Shown here: positions 34,701 through 46,700 of the stretch, piece after piece
Layout of the letters: each line of letters starts with the position of its first letter
Position numbering within the stretch: position 1 is the first letter of the stretch
From: Limnomonas spitsbergensis
Taxonomy: Eukaryota; Chlorophyta; Chlorophyceae; Chlamydomonadales
DNA length: 64,000 nucleotides
Assembly (NCBI GenBank): GCA_037349105.1
Contig: JAYJMM010000106.1
Span: 1,426,001 to 1,490,000 of the forward strand
Reading direction: 5' to 3'
Program-made: the position numbers and the translations under genes
Notes under the pieces: generated by a model
What the model was told of the DNA's origin: nothing
Database searches by the model: none
The model's input: only the letters and a program-made list of their open reading frames with translations

Positions 34701-37700
34701 AGTGCAAGGTAAAATGTCCATGCAGCTCGTAATCAGGGTTAATGCTTTCGGGTTGAGGGTTTAGGGTTTGGGGTTCAGGGTGTATGTGTCACCCACCATG
34801 GGCTGGTTGCAGTTGAACGTGTTGCTACCGCCTAGTGCAAGGTAAAAGGTCCATGCAGCTCGTAATCAGGGTTAATGCTTTCTGGTTGAGGGTTTAGGGT
34901 TTGGGGTTCAGGGTGTATGTGTCACCCACCATGGGCTGGTTGCAGTTGAACGTGTTGCTACCGCCTAGTGCAAGGTAAAAGGTCCATGCAGCTTGTAATC
35001 AGGGTTAATGCTTTCGGGTTGAGGGTTAAGGGTTTGGGGTTCAGGGTGTATGTGTCACCCACCATGGGCTGGTTGCAGTTGAACGTGTTACTACCGCCTA
35101 GTGCAAGGTAAAAGGTCCATGCAGCTTGTAATCAGGGTTAATGCTTTCTGGTTGAGGGTTTAGGGTTTGGGTTTCAGGGTGTATGTGTCACCCACCATGG
35201 GCTGGTTGCAGTTGAACATGTTACTACCGCCTAGTGCAAGGTAAAATGTCCATGCAGCTCGTAATCAGGGTTAATGCTTTCGGGTTGAGGGTTTAGGGTT
35301 TGGGGTTCAGGGTGTATGTGTCACCCACCATGGGCTGGTTGCAGTTGAACGTGTTGCTACCGCCTAGTGCAAGGTAAAAGGTCCATGCAGCTCGTAATCA
35401 GGGTTAATGCTTTCGGGTTGAGGGTTTAGGGTTTGGGGTTCAGGGTGTATGTGTCACCCACCATGGGCTGGTTGCAGTTGAACGTGTTGCTACCGCCTAG
35501 TGCAAGGTAAAAGGTCCATGCAGCTCGTAATCAGGGTTAATGCTTTCGGGTTGAGGGTTTAGGGTTCAGGGTGTATGTGTCACCCACCATGGGCTGGTTG
35601 CAGTTGAACGTGTTGCTACCGCCTAGTGCAAGGTAAAAGGTCCATGCAGCTCGTAATCAGGGTTAATGCTTTCTGGTTGAGGGTTTAGGGTTTGGGGTTC
35701 AGGGTGTATGTGTCACCCACCATGGGCTGGTTGCAGTTGAACGTGTTGCTACCGCCTAGTGCAAGGTAAAAGGTCCATGCAGCTTGTAATCAGGGTTAAT
35801 GCTTTCGGGTTGAGGGTTTAGGGTTTGGGGTTCAGGGTGTATGTGTCACCCACCATGGGCTGGTTGCAGTTGAACGTGTTACTACCGCCTAGTGCAAGGT
35901 AAAAGGTCCATGCAGCTTGTAATCAGGGTTAATGCTTTCTGGTTGAGGGTTTAGGGTTTGGGGTTCAGGGTGTATGTGTCACCCACCATGGGCTGGTTGC
36001 AGTTGAACGTGTTACTACCGCCTAGTGCAAGGTAAAAGGTCCATGCAGCTTGTAATCAGGGTTAATGCTTTCGGGTTGAGGGTTTAGGGTTTGGGGTTCA
36101 GGGTGTATGTGTCACCCACCATGGGCTGGTTGCAGTTGAACGTGTTGCTACCGCCTAGTGCAAGGTAAAAGGTCCATGCAGCTTGTAATCAGGGTTAATG
36201 CTTTCTGGTTGAGGGTTTAGGGTTTGGGGTTCAGGGTGTATGTGTCACCCACCATGGGCTGGTTGCAGTTGAACATGTTACTACCGCCTAGTGCAAGGTA
36301 AAATGTCCATGCAGCTCGTAATCAGGGTTACTGCTTTCGGGTTGAGGGTTTAGGGTTTGGGGTTCAGGGTGTATGTGTCACCCACCATGGGCTGGTTGCA
36401 GTTGAACGTGTTGCTACCGCCTAGTGCAAGGTAAAAGGTCCATGCAGCTCGTAATCAGGGTTAATGCTTTCGGGTTGAGGGTTTAGGGTTTGGGGTTCAG
36501 GGTGTATGTGTCACCCACCATGGGCTGGTTGCAGTTGAACGTGTTGCTACCGCCTAGTGCAAGGTAAAAGGTCCATGCAGCTTGTAATCAGGGTTAATGC
36601 TTTCGGGTTGAGGGTTTAGGGTTTGAGGTTCAGGGTGTATGTGTCACCCACCATGGGCTGGTTGCAGTTGAACGTGTTGCTACCGCCTAGTGCAAGGTAA
36701 AAGGTCCATGCAGCTCGTAATCTGGGTTAATGCTTTCGGATTGAGGGTTTAGGGTTTGGGGTTCAGGGTGTATGTGTCACCCACCATGGGCTGGTTGCAG
36801 TTGAACGTGTTGCTACCGCCTAGTGCAAGGTAAAAGGTCCATGCAGCTCGTAATCAGGGTTAATGCTTTCGGGTTGAGGGTTTAGGGTTTGGGGTTCAGG
36901 GTGTATGTGTCACCCACCATGGGCTGGTTGCAGTTGAACGTGTTTCTACCGCCTAGTGCAAGGTAAAAGGTCCATGCAGCTTGTAATCAGGGTTAATGCT
37001 TTCGGGTTGAGGGTTTAGGGTTTGGGGTTCAGGGTGTATGTGTCACCCACCATGGGCTGGTTGCAGTTGAACGTGTTGCTACCGCCTAGTGCAAGGTAAA
37101 AGGTCCATGCAGCTCGTAATCAGGGTTAATGCTTTCGGGTTGAGGGTTTAGGGTTTGGGGTTCAGGGTGTATGTGTCACCCACCATGGGCTGGTTGCAGT
37201 TGAACGTGTTGCTACCGCCTAGTGCAAGGTAAAAGGTCCATGCAGCTTGTAATCAGGGTTAATGCTTTCGGGTTGAGGGTTTAGGGTTTGAGGTTCAGGG
37301 TGTATGTGTCACCCACCATGGGCTGGTTGCAGTTGAACGTGTTGCCGCAGCCGGAGTAGTTGTAGTACTCCCCTCCAGGGGCCATCATGTAGTAGATCCG
37401 GTTGTCCAGGCCCCTAAGCAGAAGTGACATGGGCAGAAAGACATTTGAAGATGACACAGACACAAAAGAAGGCTTTAATAAGCGGATCCCTGGCCCATTT
37501 ACCCTCCACCCTTCAACCTCAATCCTTAACCATTTAACCTTCCACCCCATTCCTTAAACCATCAACCCAAATCCTGAACCCTTCAATCTCACCTGAAGGG
37601 CAGTGGCAGTATGCCCTCCCCCTTACCCACCCCCCCCCCCCCCCCCCTATCCCTGGCCCATTAACCCTTCACCCTTCAACCCCAATCCTGAACCCTTCAA

Positions 37701-40700
37701 TCTCACCTGAAGGGCAGTATCAGCATGCCCCCCCTTACCCCCCTTATGTCTGGCCCATTAACCCTTCACCCTTCAACCCCAATCCTGAACCCTTCACCCT
37801 TCCACCTCAATCCTTAAACCTTCCCCCCAAATCATAAACCTTCGATTTCACCTGAAGGACAGTGTCGGTCCGTTCTCGTTGCCCTCAGCCGTGTGGTTCA
37901 AAACCACATCCAGGATCACCTCCATACCCCTCCTGAGAATGCAGACAGAAGTGTGGATCAAGCCCTGAAAGTATGACACATGCCCTCAAAGTATGAGACA
38001 TGCATGGATGTGTGGTTCAACACCACATCCAGTATCACCTCCATACCCCTCCTGGACAGGGGCAGGCAGAAGTGTGGATCAGGACCTAACAGTATGAAAC
38101 TTGCCCTGAAAGTATGAACAAGTTGTTCAGCCTAGAGGTTCAAAACCAGTTCCAAGAGGCCGGCCGTACCCCATCTGAAAATACAGGCAGATGTGTGAAT
38201 GCAGACAGACGGGCGCTCACGATCACGAGACAGACGCCCGAGAATATGAAGCAACCGCTTGATAAGATAAAACCGGCACTGACAAACGCTCGTACATACG
38301 AAACAGGCGCCCAGGAATATTAATAATAAAAAATACACCCTGGGGCGTGGATTAAGGAAGCCACCCGTTCGGCCTTAGCAATAGATAGGCTACCGGGAAT
38401 AAGAAACAACCGCTCAAAAATATGGACCAGACACCCAAGATAATTTAACGACCGTTTGAAACAGGCGCTGACAGGATGCATCGAACACAGCCATCTCCAG
38501 AATGCTCCCCCCCTGCTACACTCGGTAGCAGGAAATACCATGGCGGCTTCAGTGTGGTGGTGGTCACTCTAGTATGGCGGTGTTTACTCAAGTATGACAG
38601 AGTCACAGTGGTCACTCTTGTATGATGGCAGTCACTCTAGTGCAATGGCAGTCACTCAAATACAGTGGCCACTCTAGTATGGCGGTGGTTACTCTAATAT
38701 GACGTCGGTCACCCTACCGTAGTATCAGAAAACTTCGTTTTACATTGAATTTGTTTTTTTGATGGGAAATCTTCTGATTAACAAAATCACAGTTTCGTTT
38801 TAGTGGTTCGTTTTTCTGATCGGAGGCTGGATTGTTTTACAATCACTGGTTCGTCACTCTAGCTTGGCAGTGGTCACTGAAGTACATCCGTGGCCACTCT
38901 AGCGTGACAATGGTCACCCTAGTAATTTGGCTGCCATGCAAGTAAGACGGTGGTCACTCAAGCGTGACAGTGGCCACTCACTTGTGACGCTCCTTGACCA
39001 AAGTCTTGAACTTGGCCACTCTAGTTTAGTAGTGATCACTCTAGTACGACACTTGTGACTCTAGCATGACAGTGGCCACTCACTTGTGACACTCCTTGAC
39101 CAAAGTCTTGAACTCGTCTTGTATGGCTTCCCCGCCCTTACCCTTGGCAGCTGCGTCAGAGTACCTGAAGGCAGGAGGGTTTAAGTTCAGGATTGGAGGT
39201 GGGGGTAGGGGGTAGGGTTTAGAGATCGGGGTGTAGAAGCTCGTTTGGGGGGGGGGGGGAGTTTGGGGATGGGGGGGGGGAGGGCATGCGCGTAAGGGTT
39301 CAGAGATCAGAGGGGGAGGGGGAGGCAGGTTCAGAGTTTAGGGGCCGCGGGGGGGGGGGGGGATTCAGGATTTGGGGTTCAAGGACCACGAGGGGGGGGG
39401 GGGGGTCAGACGGAAGGGCGGCCGAGTTTAGGGATCAGGGTTTAAGGATCAGGAGGGTTCAGGATTCAGGGTTTAGGGATCAGGAGGGGGAAGGCTTTAG
39501 GGTTTAGGGTTTAAGGATCAGGAGGGGGGAGGGTTCAGGGTTTAGGGATCAGGAGGGGGAAGGTTAAAGGCCTTAAGGGTTTAGGGGTCAGGAGGGGGAA
39601 GGGTTCAGGGTTTAGGGATCAGGAGTTGGAAGAATTTAGGGTTAGGGGTTTAGAGATCAGGAGGGGGGAGCTTTCAGGGTCCAGGGGAAGGATCAGTTGA
39701 AGGATCAGGAAGGGGACGGGTTCAGGGTTAAGGGATCAGGGGATGGAAGGGTTTAGGTTTTATGGATCAGGAAGGGGTCGGGTTCGGGGTTTGGGGATCA
39801 GGGGATGGAAGGGTTCAGGGTTCAAGGATCAGGAAGGGGAAGGGTTAAGGGTTAATGTTTTAAGGTAAAAAGATCGGGTAGAGGAGGGGCCGGGGAAGAT
39901 GCCGCTTTATTGGAACTTGCAAAGGCCTTAAGCGTATGTTTTGAAATCCTAGTTATGAACAGCTTTATATTTGAACCCTGGTGGTGAAAATACCGGAGCA
40001 TGGGGGGATCTCATAAAGAGCTTCCTCACATTGGCCGCACTGGCGCAAAAGGTTGCAGACAGTTCAGGGTTTAGGGTGTAGGGTAACCATAAGCCCTTAG
40101 TCTATGGGGGCACCTCAGGGAGATCTTCCCATCAGTCACCGCCGCCTTTGGTACAAAGGGGGCAAGAGTTTAGGGTTCAGGGTTGGGGGGGTTAGGATTA
40201 CCCTGAACCCTGTACCATCAACTATGTGGGGGGCTCGTCGAAAACCGCCCTCTAGTCCCAACTATTGGGACAAAGGGGCAAAGGCTTTATATACCATTAG
40301 TAGGGGTCCGAAACATACCGAGGTTGGTTTCAAAAGAAACCGACGTTCCTGTAACCCCACAAGTTACAAGGCCCCACAGAAGTTACAAGGCCCCACAGAA
40401 GTTACAAGGCCCCACAGAAGTTACAAGGCCCCACAGAAGTTACTAGGCCCCACAGAAGTTATAAGGCCCCACAGAAGTTACAAGGCCCCACAGAAGTTAC
40501 AAGGCCCCACAGAAGTTACAAGGCCCCACCTTGACATGGGCGCGAAGAAGCCGACCGTCGAGTACCCCCAGAAGTTATAGCGGTACGCCTCAGATCCAGG
40601 GATTTGCGAGTAGTACTCCAACTCATTGAACTCCTGAGAGCATGAGGGGTGGGTGTGAGGCAGTTGATACGAGTGTGGGTTTAGGGTGTACACCAGGGTC

Positions 40701-43700
40701 CACTGTTAAGCTTAGGGTTTGGCTCATGTTTTAGAATTGAGATAAGGGTACACCCCAGGGTCCACGGTTAAGCTTAGGGTTTGGCTCAGGTTACAGGATT
40801 CAGCTTAGGGTACACCCCAGGGTCCACGGTTAAGCTTAGGGTTTGGCTCAGGTTACAGGATTCAGCTTAGGGTACACCCCAGGGTTCACAATTACGCTTC
40901 AGGTTTAGCTCAGGGTTCACAATTATGCTTAAGGTGTAGGGTTTATGTCAGGGTTCAGGATCAAGCATATGGTTTAGGCCAGGGTTCAGATTTGAGCTTC
41001 GGGTTTAGGCCAGGGATCATGATAAACCTTAGGACTTGGCTACCCTTCAGCCCTTTGAAGGTGTCATATGTCATATAAGAACATAGATCCACCCCCCTTC
41101 CAAAGTGTGGCCACACTTAAAAGCCTCACTCCCCCAGAGGCATAAGATATCACTCATCTAACCATTTTAAAAGAGTGACCAAAGTAAATAGCCTTACTCC
41201 CCCAGAGGCACAAGCTATCGCTCCTCTAACCCTTTCCAAAGCGTGGCCACATTTAATAACCTCACAACCCCAGAGGCATGTGCTATTGCTCCTCTAACCC
41301 TTTCCATAGTGTTATTGTAGCCAGCCCTCACCTGTACGGGCAACAGCTCCAGAGCATTGACGCCCAACTCCTCCAGGTAATCCAGTCGTTCCATCATGCC
41401 TTTGTACGTGCCTGAGGAGGTGTGGAGGTATGGACTCGAGACACAGCTGTACTCAAAGCTCTCTCTCACTAGATGCAGGTACGGTATGTCACTGCATAAC
41501 TTGTTCATAACAAAAACAAATGTAGACCTGGTAAGAAACGACGGAGGTACCCTCCGGGGGTCGGTGGAGCCAGGAGGCGTGAAAGCTCTCCAAAGTGGGA
41601 TGAAATGACAGCACCATACAGAGTGTCTCGAATGAAAAGGCTTCAGGGCTGTTAAGGCCAGTCATGCCCAACCCTCAAAACCCTCTGCAGGCCCCACCTC
41701 AGCCTACCTACTGATGCTGAGACCCGGCGCAAGGGTTCAGGTCTTAGCTACCCTAGACCCTTACCTGATGCTGAGACCCGGCGCAAGGGTTTAGGTCTTA
41801 GCTACCCTAGACCCTTACCTGATGCTGAGACCCCGGCGCAAGGGTTTAGGGTTCAGGTTTTACCTATCACCCCCAAGTAGACCCTTACCTGGTGCTGATA
41901 CCCGGGGCAAGGGTTCAGGGTTCAGAATTAGTCACCCTAGACTCTTACCCGGCGCTGAGACCCGATGCAAGGGTTAAGGGTTTAGCATTAGTCACCCTAT
42001 ACCCTTACTTGATCCCGTACTTGACGCAAGGGGGCAGGGTTCAGCTATCCCAGAACCTAACATGATGCTGAGACTGGGTGCAAGGGTTCAGGGTTCGGGT
42101 TTCAGCTAACCTAGACCCATACCTGATGCTGAGACCCAGCGTAAGGGTCTAGGGTCCAAATTAAGGGTTAAGTTGCCTAAATCCCTTACCTGGCATTAAG
42201 ACCCGGTGCAAGGGTCAAGGGCTATGTGAAGGGTTTAGATACCCTAAACCCTTACCTGGCGCTGAGACCCGGCTGCTGCTGTCCTGAGTGAAGCCCCTCA
42301 CATGCATTTCGTAGATCACCTGGATCAAGAGGCAAAACGTACTCATGTTTTGATGATATACCTGGCAGCGTTCAAACGTTAACAATATTCAAGGCAGCAT
42401 TCATATGCTATGATAACATACCTGGCCGTGTTAAAATGTAATTCACATTACCGACAGCATTCAAGTGTTGCTTCTCTTGTATCTCTTAGATCAAATGGTG
42501 GTGGAGGATGATACCAAAATTGAAATGCTGGTTGGGATCAAATACCATGACATTTAAACGTTGGATCACGCGTGTGTGATACTAGAGGTATGCAAACCGT
42601 AGTGATACGATGAATTGGTGATACCAATTGGTTATTGGAATAACCAAATGTATCACCATGTAAAATGCTGTGACAATCAATCACCAACTTAAATCACTGC
42701 GATTTAACTGCCCAAACCCTCGGAAACCCTCGAAATTCGCGGTAAGCCAGGATAGCCGCGAAAAAATTCTCCAGTTGATATCTCTTGCGATGGAGGGCCC
42801 CAGCGGTGGACCAGGTCCACCTCCAGGTGCTGCTAGCTCACTACCTGCGAGGCAGCGTAACCTTTTCGATTTCATGCCCCGGGTTCTTCCGGGGCAGCCT
42901 AGTGCTTCCTCGCAATCCGTCAGGCTAGATCCAGAGGTACAGCGACAAAAGGAACAGAGGCTCTTGGAAACGCAGCGCAGGGCTCAACTCGACCCACACT
43001 CGGGAGCTACAAAGCGCCCTCGCATCCTGTCGGCGCTCCGGCAAGCGACGAGCAAGTTCGCAATTAATGTCCGTGCAGCGCTCGCCAGCCTGCTGGATCA
43101 GGAGCTTCACCAAGTCAGGGCAGTCGCGCGGAACCAGGAGGGCAAGCTATTCCCAACTACCGAGCCTGCTGTCGAGCCTGAGGAGGGGCCAGCTGATCAT
43201 GCGGGGAGCAGTGACAATGCTGCTGCTCTGGAGAAGCTGCATGACCAGCTCATGAATGTGCAGCCCGCAACTCTCGCAGAAAAAAAAATCAACAACCAAT
43301 TTAAATCACTGTCAAAAACACGGCCAAATCCATTAACCAATTTATTATCACCATTTTTTATTTTCCATCGATTTTCTTTCACCAATATCATCGTATCACC
43401 AAATCATCGTATCACTACGGAATGCTATGTGGGATCAGAACCGCCGAATATTAGATTGGGTCAAGACTAAGCAAGCCCCAGTGATAATAAGATATGTCAG
43501 CTAAGGCCTGCCGGGGGTGGGCATGGCCGGGGGCTACGGCCTGCCGAGGGTGGGAGGGCCGGGGGGGGGCGTGGCCCAGGGGGGGGGCGTGGCCGGGGGG
43601 GGTCAGAAGTTACGCCGAGGGGACGGCTTGGAGGCTGGCAGCCTTCCCTCGGCCGATGGTGTTGGGGACCCATTTGTGTTCCAGTGATAAATTGGTAAGC

Positions 43701-46700
43701 TCTCCAGTAGTCATCATTTTCTTAATGCTCGGTAGTGTCCAGCCCCTGGTCAATCAGTTTCCAGGGTTACCCAGTAAGACCTTTGGGGCCAAAATCCCTT
43801 ACCGTTTACCGTACCGTTTACGAGTACCGTACCGCAATAAAGCACCGCAGTGGCCATTTCCTTACAAGTCTGGCCATTTTGGCCGTACTGCATCCGTTTT
43901 CGTACCTTACCGTTTGACCGTACTGCATTTCCGTAACCCTGGCTGTTTCAATGTCAAAATGAGGTTTGGGCCCGAATGCAACAAACATGGAAACTGAGCC
44001 AGAATGCCAAAATGCTTTGGTGGGGCAGAGTATCTTTTAGGAAAAAACAGTCCACCCGCAGGCGGCCGCCGGGCGGCCAGCACCTGGCAAGTTGGGACAA
44101 AGTCTTGACCGGCCTATGGCCGGTGGCTGGACTTGCTGCCCCAGGCCCCCACGGCCGTAGGCTGTGATGTAGCTGAATTTTAGCTGAAGCGCGCTAGAGA
44201 AAACACGGGTCAAGCAGCAATTCTTGGATTCTTGAATACTTAAATTCTTGAATTTGGTTGGAATAATGTCCTAGAAAATCCTAGGATGTGGTTCGAATAC
44301 ATACTTCGGGCTGCCTTTTCCTTTTGGGGGGGGTATTTCTTTCTCCTTTATGTTCTTCCCTTATAAATTCGCCCCCCCTCCGGCCATGCCCACCCCTGGC
44401 AGGCCGTTGCGCGTCGATTCTTATTAATCAAATGCTGCAATTATGTTGGGCACATATACAAACGCAAGGCTACATAAAGGTCCCCACGTAGCTAGCAATG
44501 TTAGGGCAGGCAACAAGCTTACAGCCGACCTGCATCAGCCAAAGTGGCAGAGCCTTTCTAGGAAAAAGAAACGAGTAACGAGGACCCCCGTCCCCCCCCC
44601 ACCACCACCCACCCACCATGAACCACCCACCAGTTTCTCCATGGGTATCCCCAGTGGCTTGTCACCCTCCCAGTCAAACTGTGTTCCACCAATGTCATCT
44701 TGGTGGGTTGGGGGCACAGCAGCAGCAGCCTACACAGGAGAGAGGGGCAGTGGACCAGATAAGACAAAAGACTGGTTATGGTAAGACAAGCAGGCTGTGT
44801 TCCGCCAATGGCATCTTGGGTGGGTGTGAGGCACAGCAACAGAAGCCTGCACGGGAAAGAGGGGCAGGGGATCAGATGAGACACAACCATATGTGAAGGG
44901 AAGACAAGCAGTTTGTGTGCCGCCAATGGCATCTTGGTGGGTAGGGGGCACAGCAGCAGCAGCCTGCACGGGAAAGAGGGGCAGTGGACCAGATGAGACA
45001 TTGCCATATCTTAAGGGAAGACAAGCGAACTGATGGACATCCTCTTGAAGGTGCGGCAAAGACGCCGTCCTCTACGTGGGAAGTGAGAGGGGACTTGACG
45101 GAAAGAAAGCTACACCGTATTAGGGCGTGGAGGTTAAGGAAACGGCGCACATCTGCGCCGTTACCATGTACCCTACTTGAGGGGAACTGAATCACTAGAC
45201 ATCAGGCGTTGCAAGCAGAAGAAAATAAGAGGAAACGACGTCCCGCAGGAGCGTGAGGGTGAAGGAAACAGTAAGTCATGGGCCCATACCGCAACTGCGC
45301 TGACAACCCTCCCTCATGTGTTGTGAACAAGAGTGATGGACGACCTTTGGGGGGTTCGGCAAGGTAGCGGCTGCCTCCTCGGGAGAGGGGGGCCACCACA
45401 GAGATGGAACAAATAATATCATTGATACAAGCTGGGCTCTCAACCCTAAACCCTCAGCTGGGCTCTAAACCCTAAACCCTCAGCTGGGCTCTAAACCCTA
45501 AACCCTCAGCTGGGCTCTAAACCCTAAACCCTCAGCTGGGCTCTAAACCCTAAACCCTCAGCTGGGCTCTTAACCCTAAACCCTCAGCTGGGATCTAAAC
45601 CCTAAACCCTCAGCTGGGTTCTTAACCCTCAACCCTCAGCTGGGCTCTAAACCCTAAACCCTCAGCTGGGCTCTTAACCCTCAACCCTAACTTGCTTCAC
45701 ACCGATGAGCAATGGATACATTCCATGTGTTTACTCTGCTTCAAGACAAGGCAGCCACTAACCTCAGCACAAAATTCATCGTCTGAGGCCGACGGCAGCG
45801 CGGTGATTCGGCATTGTTCTTTTTAATGCAATTCAGGTACACTTGAGCTGCATCCCCGTGTTTGGCTTGTAAGGATAGAGATTGAGCACGGTTCATAATG
45901 TTTTGAGGCAAGCCTCGGTCCCTCCAGGTCGGACCCCGGCCCCTTGCTGCATCCCCGTGTGTGGCTTGAAGGGATAAAGACTGAGCACGGTGCAGAGAGC
46001 CCAGCTGGATAGGCAACCCTCCGTGGGGCGAGCAAGGTTCGGGTCCCATTCGTTCAGGGGCGGCCAAAAATGGGCGGCGTTCACAACCCTCGCTGAGGGC
46101 ACATATACAACTACCATAGATTCGCTTTGCCTTCCCTCATATTAACGTTGTTTGAGGTTGAGGGATCGATGGATATACGAATAATCGATCGTCGTCGCCA
46201 GTGTTCAGTCAGAAACCAAGAGCTTTGGTCGATGATTTGGCCTGAGGGCAGCATGGGCAGCATGGGCAGCATGGGCAGCATGGGCAGCATGGGTAGCATG
46301 GGCAGCATGGGAAGGACACGATTGCCCAGACCCGAGGGAGGGCAAATCAAATCTACGGTACTCCTTTATTTACGGCCTCCAAGACATTCCCCCAAGAGGC
46401 CGCTTGATGCACGGTGAAAGGAGACCCCCCTGACAGCACTGTCACGCATCGAAAATGTTCAAATGCAAATAGCAATCTGAATGCAAAAGCCACGGAACAG
46501 AACAAAACCTGACTGCGGAAGTCTGTTAAGGCCAGCCACCCACAGTCCAGCTCGTCCCCAACCCGAAACCTGAACCCTCACAGCATTGTGATCTCCCACG
46601 ATGCTAATGTCTCCTGATTGTAAACTGCCTAAAGTGTTACATCCCTTGATTGTAACTTCTCCCTTTCTCGCTGTAGCCTCCCCAGATTGTCTGTAATCTC

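Noticed and set aside
34240..37320. CRISPR-like array
   Set aside because: The 133-bp units are contiguous and identical throughout, with no unique spacers, in a eukaryotic intron.
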